Source of the DNA: CTSoil-075 sp042610375
GTDB taxonomy: Bacteria > Bacillota > Negativicutes > DSM-13327
Direction: 5' to 3'
Length of the DNA: 64,000 nt
Assembly: GCF_042610375.1 (NCBI RefSeq)
Contig: NZ_JBGJZL010000003.1
Location: 380,133-444,132 of the forward strand
Each line of letters starts with the position of its first letter. The first letter of the stretch is position 1. A model generated the notes under the pieces. That model did no database searches. It was not told the DNA's origin and worked only from the letters and a program-made list of their open reading frames with translations. Shown one piece after another: positions 60,064-64,000 of this stretch. A program made the translations under genes and the position numbers.

Positions 60064-61625
60064 TACTGCGGTAGGCGAGGATAAAGTACCAGGGTAAAGT
60101 TATTTCCTTGTTGGTATTTTTCTTTTCTATAAGTAGCATATTTTAAAATCGTCTTTAGCATGTTGTTTTTTATAGCTGGATCAGTAAGGGCTGAATAGAT
60201 AGTTAGTATTTCCTTAATTTTAGGAATTATTTTTTGTTGTACTTTTTTTGATGGGAATTGATGAGATAAGATGTACTCGGTTTCATTAATTTTCATTGCT
60301 GTTTTTTCGATGCGCTCTGCTAAGGTTTTAAAACGTTCTAGATATGTTTGACTATCATAAATTTTTTTTTCGAGAAAATCGTGTAAGCGATCTTTTTGCT
60401 GATTGAGTTCTTTTAACTCCTTTTTTAGATTTTGAAGGACTCTTTCTTTTACAATCAACATTGTATCCTTGTCGTCGGGGAGAGGGTAGATATCCCATTG
60501 GGCTTTGTATTGGTTGAGCCACTTTTTTAAACCATCTATGAGTTCTTCTTCAACGAATTCAAATCGGCTGCTTTTATTTGGGCAAAGCTTACGAGGACAG
60601 ATTAAATGAGGAAATTGCTGATGTGTATAAGTTCGATACACCATTGATGATCCACAGAGATCACATTTGATCATACCAGCTAATGGATTGGCTATGCTGT
60701 GAATCAATTGATAAGGTGGATGGTATTTTGTCGCTAACATATCTTGTACCTTTTGAAATTCCTCTATAGTTACATAGGCTTCGTGGGTATCGTAAACCCA
60801 CAATTGTTCAGCACGAGGGCGGGAGCGAACCATTGTGCCAACACCAGGAGTTGTTGATTTTTTCTGTTCTTTCTTTTTCCATGTAGTAATTCCGGCATAT
60901 ACTGGATTTTTTAACATGGAGAGGACGGAAGAGGCTGCCCATTTTTTTCCGGTATAAGAAAGGAAACCTAATCCATTGAGTTCATTGGCGATTTTGTTTG
61001 TGCCGTAACTTTCTAGGTAAAGCTTCCAAATCAGGGCAGCTGCCTCCCTTTGCTCTGGATGTTTCACTAGAAAACGTTTCCCGTTACTTGTTTTAATTAA
61101 ATAACCATAGGGTGGAGAAGTGCCTAGATAATTGCCATCTTCAATTGAACGCAGTCGGCCATTTTGAAGGCGGCGCGTAATGATTTTTAATTCTTTGCGA
61201 GCCATAAAAGCTTCAAATTCCGTATATTCTTCATCAAACTCATCGTTCAAATCATATATCTTGCGCGGTGTTACGATTTTAGTATGGGATTTTTTAAACA
61301 TTTCGATGATAAGACCTTGTTCCTGCATATTGCCGCGTCCAAGGCGGTCGATATCCATGCACCAAACGGACTTCCACTTGCCATCTTCTACTTCTTTGAG
61401 GACGTTTAGCATTTCTGGACGATGGATTAAACTTTCGCCGGAAACAATTTCTTCAAAAATTTTTGTTATTGTGGTGCCGTATTCTTTAGTCAGTTTTAAT
61501 AAAGCTTTTTTATGTTTTGTTAATGTTTCGCCTTCGCCCCTGGATTCAGCTTCTTGATCTTCTCTTGATTTACGTAGGTAAAAACAGGCTGGTTCTAAGT
61601 CTTGTGGAGTGTAGTGATGATTCAA
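60015..61625 (-). CDS. Large serine site-specific recombinase (SpoIVCA-like)
   Basis: 536 residues from TTG 61625, chosen because GGGGAAGGTGA lies just before it; ATG 61643 overlaps that site. The resolvase domain has ACFYLRKSREDQEAESRGEG (catalytic Ser in L-R-K-S-R) and CMDIDRLGRGNMQEQGLI (D-R-L-G-R). A recombinase domain (GTSPPYGYLIKTSNGKRFLV, MLKNPVYAGITTW), a zinc ribbon (IKCDLCGSSMVY, then C-P-R-K-L-C) and a long coiled coil follow. It should catalyse excision at AATGA sites. The last 14 or so residues come from repeat copy D. An upstream minus-strand CATATAAAT (61682-61690) may be a mother-cell -10. Confidence 0.93.
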   Translation of the reverse strand: MNHHYTPQDLEPACFYLRKSREDQEAESRGEGETLTKHKKALLKLTKEYGTTITKIFEEIVSGESLIHRPEMLNVLKEVEDGKWKSVWCMDIDRLGRGNMQEQGLIIEMFKKSHTKIVTPRKIYDLNDEFDEEYTEFEAFMARKELKIITRRLQNGRLRSIEDGNYLGTSPPYGYLIKTSNGKRFLVKHPEQREAAALIWKLYLESYGTNKIANELNGLGFLSYTGKKWAASSVLSMLKNPVYAGITTWKKKEQKKSTTPGVGTMVRSRPRAEQLWVYDTHEAYVTIEEFQKVQDMLATKYHPPYQLIHSIANPLAGMIKCDLCGSSMVYRTYTHQQFPHLICPRKLCPNKSSRFEFVEEELIDGLKKWLNQYKAQWDIYPLPDDKDTMLIVKERVLQNLKKELKELNQQKDRLHDFLEKKIYDSQTYLERFKTLAERIEKTAMKINETEYILSHQFPSKKVQQKIIPKIKEILTIYSALTDPAIKNNMLKTILKYATYRKEKYQQGNNFTLVLYPRLPQYKENLTSVKPQHRPKS

Positions 61626-61766
61626 GTTGTCACCTTCCCCCATGTGCTTTTAGTCGAAATTTAAATTTATCGCTACTGTTTATTTATATGTTTCAGCTTT
61701 CTAATCCATGTTTATTCAAGGGTCGTCCATGTGGATTGCTCACATATACTAAAGTGAGGTGATGAT

Positions 61767-61952
61767 GTGGAACCCAAATACAATGCTACTTATTATTCAA
61801 AAACCGGAAAGTCTGTTGTTCATGTAGTCGCACCCGCTTTGGTGACAACGGAAGAATTGGAAAAACAAATTCGAGAGTTTCATTATGCTGGATGGAAAGC
61901 GTGGAATTCATTGTCACTAGAGGAATGCTTAAGGATGAATGAGGAAAGCTGA
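61767..61952 (+). CDS. Hypothetical 61-residue protein of the sigK element
   Basis: The sequence (M)EPKYNATYYSKTGKSVVHVV, then TTEELEKQIREFHYAGWKAW and NSLSLEECLRMNEES, is a helical small protein, charged in its second half. GTG 61767 follows GAGGTGATGAT. It is divergent from the recombinase with 141 bases between. Small proteins beside serine recombinases sometimes act as directionality factors; that role is only a possibility here. The next ORF overlaps its end. Confidence 0.6.
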   Translation: MEPKYNATYYSKTGKSVVHVVAPALVTTEELEKQIREFHYAGWKAWNSLSLEECLRMNEES

Positions 61953-62244
61953 TAGGACTAGTGATGCGGCAAGTTTAGTGACTTTTTTTGCAGGAATTGA
62001 TTATCTTTTGACGAAGTCTTGTAAGAAAATAGAGGAGGCGATTGATATGGCTGGAGCTCCACTTATTTGGGTCAATAGTGATAAGAGTGAACAAATTGCG
62101 TATTTTAATAATGAATATGTTTTAATAACAATCACGGATATGAAAAAAATATCTCTTGGTGAAACAGTGGAAGGCGCCAAGGAAAAATTAAAAGAGATTG
62201 GCAGATGTGATATTGCTAAACAGTTAGAACGAGATGAAATTTGA
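61939..62244 (+). CDS. Hypothetical protein of the sigK element (101 residues)
   Basis: No family recognised. It has a soluble alpha/beta look with KKIEEAIDMAGAPLIWVNSD, then YFNNEYVLITITDMKKISLG. It overlaps the previous ORF by 14 bases. AAGGA is only 3 bases before ATG 61939, so an internal start such as ATG 62047 (GGAGGCGATTGAT before it) is also plausible. Confidence 0.5.
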   Translation: MRKADRTSDAASLVTFFAGIDYLLTKSCKKIEEAIDMAGAPLIWVNSDKSEQIAYFNNEYVLITITDMKKISLGETVEGAKEKLKEIGRCDIAKQLERDEI

Positions 62245-62386
62245 GCATTAAGTAAAATCTGTAGAAGAAATAATGGGCGGGAAAATACTAAGTTATGTGT
62301 ATGATCTTTAACTTTTTTAAATTTTAAAGGATTAATATCGATTTTTGTCGAAGTATACGTAAAATGATATGAGGAAGTGTTAAAAT

Positions 62387-62698
62387 ATGTGTACTTCGTG
62401 TGATGAAACGTACAGAATATTTTCTGTTGAAATTGTTACGAAAGAGCCTGTCGATACTAATATGGAATTATTCAAAGAAATCGCGAGTCGATTATTTGTA
62501 AATAAAATAATATCCAATATTAATATTGGGAATAATAAAGCTTATCATAGTAATGATAAACAAATATTTGGGTTTGAGCTTCATTTGGGAAATGCAAAGA
62601 ACCCAGCCACTGTAGATCTTACTAATGTTAAAAAGGCACTTGAAGGTCTTCTTGATCAATTTGAAGATTATTCTGAAATGCAAATTAAACTTAATTAA
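62387..62698 (+). CDS. Hypothetical protein of the sigK element (103 residues)
   Basis: No family recognised. It starts MCTSCDETYRIFSVEIVTKE, with C-x-x-C near the N-terminus, then a mixed alpha/beta body ending DQFEDYSEMQIKLN. GAGGAAGTG precedes ATG 62387. The 142-base gap before it holds nothing I recognise. Confidence 0.5.
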   Translation: MCTSCDETYRIFSVEIVTKEPVDTNMELFKEIASRLFVNKIISNINIGNNKAYHSNDKQIFGFELHLGNAKNPATVDLTNVKKALEGLLDQFEDYSEMQIKLN

Positions 62699-62715
62699 AA
62701 ATAGTATTATTATTT

Positions 62716-62752
62716 AAACCATCGATCTTTGGATTGATGGTTTCTTTATTTT
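62716..62752 (+). terminator. Terminator after the 103-residue ORF
   Basis: AAACCATC (62716-62723) pairs with GATGGTTT (62736-62743), followed by a T-rich run. Confidence 0.8.
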
Positions 62753-62937
62753 TCGGTAAATAGGGCAAAAGACCTAAAAAATTAAGACGTTAGCAGGTGT
62801 AAAAAAATCTTATTTATTGCGATAATAGTAGTAAGAAGTTTCGATTCATTTTTAATGTATTGTCCTAGGAATCAGGCGTAGATCAGTTTTTTTATAGGTA
62901 TGATCTATATTGTAAATTTCAGAAAGGAGATGATGTT

Positions 62938-63039
62938 ATGATTATTATTGATTCTTGGTTATCAGACTTATTTCATATTGTTTTAACTGTTGGATTTTTA
63001 ATATATTCATATCGTCTTAGTCAAGTTTTGAATGACTAA
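62938..63039 (+). CDS. Small membrane protein of the sigK element (33 residues)
   Basis: Frame MIIIDSWLSDLFHIVLTVGF, then LIYSYRLSQVLND, with one hydrophobic helix. AAAGGAG is 7 bases before ATG 62938 and a terminator follows, so it is probably expressed. The function is unknown. Confidence 0.6.
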   Translation: MIIIDSWLSDLFHIVLTVGFLIYSYRLSQVLND

Positions 63040-63062
63040 AAATGTAGAAATTATTTTCAAGT

Positions 63063-63097
63063 AATCCCCCGTTCATAGATTGAATGGGGGATTTTTA
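63063..63097 (+). terminator. Terminator at the right end of the sigK element
   Basis: AATCCCCCGTTCA (63063-63075) pairs with TGAATGGGGGATT (63081-63093), then TTTT. It lies 35 bases before the right AATGA. Confidence 0.88.
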
Positions 63098-63119
63098 TTA
63101 TTTATTGGCATACAGGTAA

Positions 63120-63410
63120 AGTCATGAGGTTAATGAAATTAATCTCATCGATGTTCTTGGCACGGCTCCTGATATTGTAGCTGAGGCAGTAGAAAATCAA
63201 TGTGAGAACGAACGATTGAGCCAACAACTCAATCGATTAAGTGGTAGAGAAAAATGGGTATTAGAAATGAGATTTGGTATGCCTGATGGTGATCGTAAGA
63301 CGCAACGAGATGTTGCGAAGTTATTAGGAATCTCTCGTTCGTATGTATCAAGAATAGAAAAAAAAGCTATTTCTAAATTGGGTAATCATTTGTCAGCAGA
63401 AGATCATTAG
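63120..63410 (+). CDS. sigK: Sigma-K C-terminal half (interrupted sigK)
   Basis: Frame without its own start: after a stop at 63117 it reads SHEV, then NEINLIDVLGTAPDIVAEAV, NERLSQQLNRLSGREKWVLE and region 4.2 TQRDVAKLLGISRSYVSRIE, KKAISKLGNHLSAEDH. This is the second half of SigK, including the DNA-binding helix-turn-helix. AATGA (63132-63136) covers the N-E codons. It needs excision of the element to be expressed with the N-terminal half. TTG 63216 would be the first plausible stand-alone start. Confidence 0.93.
   Translation, partial: SHEVNEINLIDVLGTAPDIVAEAVENQCENERLSQQLNRLSGREKWVLEMRFGMPDGDRKTQRDVAKLLGISRSYVSRIEKKAISKLGNHLSAEDH
63132..63136 (+). mobile_element. Right attachment core of the sigK element (AATGA)
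   Basis: AATGA inside codons AAT-GAA-ATT. The left flank TGAGGTT belongs to the element, and the right flank AATTAATC belongs to sigK. Confidence 0.85.
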
Positions 63411-63433
63411 TAGTATCCCGCAAGAAGTATGTT

Positions 63434-63590
63434 ACGTAATCCGAAAGTATAACACTCTCTAGGGCTTCAAGTAAGAACGACTAAGGCTTCTGCCTGCATC
63501 TGCGGACTTGGCATAAGCCTTAGTCGTTCTTATATTTTACAAAACCTTCTTAAACTGAGGAAAACTTGATACAAGTTAAGTTTTCTTTAC
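63434..63590 (+). repeat. Dispersed hairpin repeat, copy E (long form)
   Basis: Starts GTAATCCGAAAGTATAACAC, then CAAGTAAGAACGACTAAGG. AAGAACGACTAAGGCTT (63472-63488) has a perfect 17-base inverse at 63515-63531. It ends AAGTTTTCTTTAC. Hairpin 1 is decayed. It lies between sigK and the rRNA promoters. Confidence 0.75.
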
Positions 63591-63622
63591 TCTTTGAATA
63601 TTTCTCTATGATATATAATAAG

Positions 63623-63652
63623 TTGACAAATTTAGTTGAACTATGTTAATAT
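63623..63652 (+). promoter_or_regulatory. rRNA operon promoter P1
   Basis: TTGACA (63623-63628), with TTAATA (63646) or TAATAT (63647-63652) as the -10. Confidence 0.7.
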
Positions 63653-63694
63653 AAGAAAGTTGCCAACGACAGTGACGAAAAAACAAAGAAAATG

Positions 63695-63723
63695 TTGACA
63701 CACTGTGAAAAATGTGTTAAACT
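63695..63723 (+). promoter_or_regulatory. rRNA operon promoter P2
   Basis: TTGACA (63695-63700), 17 bases, TAAACT (63718-63723). Confidence 0.85.
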
Positions 63724-64000
63724 AATAAACAGTTAAGGCAAACAAAAAAATGAATATTCAAAAAATATTCAGGTGTTCTTTGAAAACTAAACAATGTAAG
63801 TAAAGTTAAAATAAGCCAGGTGTGCCGTACTCGTTTTGAGTACACACACGTCGGGTCACGCAAGTGATACTGACACAAGTAAGTTTTTTAAAGAGCCATC
63901 AAGGTTCTTCAAATAAAGTTTTTGTATATTATGTGAGGCTGATTGATAAGGATGTTCGACTGCTAACGCATCGAACAAAGCGATCATATCAATGCTGAAG
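63724..64000 (+). other. Leader of an rRNA operon (16S gene beyond the window)
   Basis: GTTCTTTGAAAACTAAACA (63774-63792) is a boxA-type antitermination leader seen just before 16S genes in Firmicutes. The remaining bases carry no coding frame and end before any recognisable 16S 5' end. Confidence 0.75.

Larger units (their letters stand above)
59485..63131. mobile_element. skin-type intervening element in sigK (about 3.65 kb)
   Basis: DNA bounded by AATGA repeats that splits sigK. It carries a serine recombinase gene (minus strand), a GlsB-like membrane protein, four small plus-strand ORFs, terminators and repeat copy D. Excision during sporulation would rebuild sigK, in analogy with the B. 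subtilis skin element and the SpoIVCA recombinase. It is unusually small and has no phage structural genes. Confidence 0.88.

Noticed and set aside
59485..63131. Prophage
   Set aside because: There are no capsid, portal, terminase, lysis or replication genes; only a recombinase and small ORFs.

Overview
The window looks like a low-GC, spore-forming, diderm Firmicute (class Negativicutes, Sporomusaceae type such as Pelosinus or Sporomusa). Basis: the gene order follows the Bacillus subtilis rpsT-gpr-spoIIP-lepA / hrcA-dnaK / yqfC-yqfD / era-recO-glyQS / dnaG-sigA blocks, sporulation genes are present (gpr, spoIIP, yqfC, yqfD, yyaC, sigK), and an LptA-type lipopolysaccharide-transport protein implies an outer membrane. 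The genus is inferred, not proven. A single N inside a 156-base duplication at 50643 shows this is a draft scaffold.

Layout. 1-6444: MFS transporter tail, rpsT, spore protease gpr, spoIIP, lepA, hemW. 6461-16250: heat-shock block behind one CIRCE operator (hrcA, an archaeal-like group II/III chaperonin, grpE, dnaK, dnaJ), then prmA, rsmE, mtaB. 16429-27980: hinT, rpsU, yqeY, nfeD-floA, a HerA-like ATPase, yqfC-yqfD, the c-di-AMP phosphodiesterase pgpH, ybeY, dgkA, cdd, era. 28230-35379: a CBS/CNNM protein, yqzL, recO, a T-box controlled glyQS pair, and the PEP synthase/PPDK regulator. 35425-42973: lptA, dgt, dnaG-rpoD, four tRNAs (Asn, Met/Ile2, Glu, Val), trmK and a Nif3 protein. 43081-44057: RNase P RNA and thioredoxin. 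44380-50264: a radical SAM/SPASM gene and a membrane-bound uptake [NiFe] hydrogenase operon. 50436-58698: aroH (with an assembly duplication), a glycosyltransferase, a c-di-AMP riboswitch with an NlpC/P60 hydrolase, an ABC exporter, a Fur-family regulator with znuCB, a Na/Pi-type transporter and yyaC. 59039-63410: the sporulation sigma factor gene sigK, split in two by a DNA element. 63411-64000: promoters and leader of an rRNA operon whose 16S gene lies beyond the window.

The most interesting system is the split sigK. The N-terminal half (with pro-sequence) stops shortly after codons for D-K-E-G-N-E, and the C-terminal half starts 3.65 kb downstream with N-E-I-N-L-I-D. A 5-bp repeat AATGA (59480-59484 and 63132-63136) sits exactly at the break, and joining the copies restores a 239-residue SigK. 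The DNA between encodes a large serine recombinase and several small proteins. This is a miniature 'skin'-type developmental excision element.

A second item is a family of dispersed intergenic hairpin repeats (at least six copies) lying at gene 3' ends. Paired bases in the stem change together between copies, which suggests a maintained fold. One copy supplies the last codons of the sigK-element recombinase.
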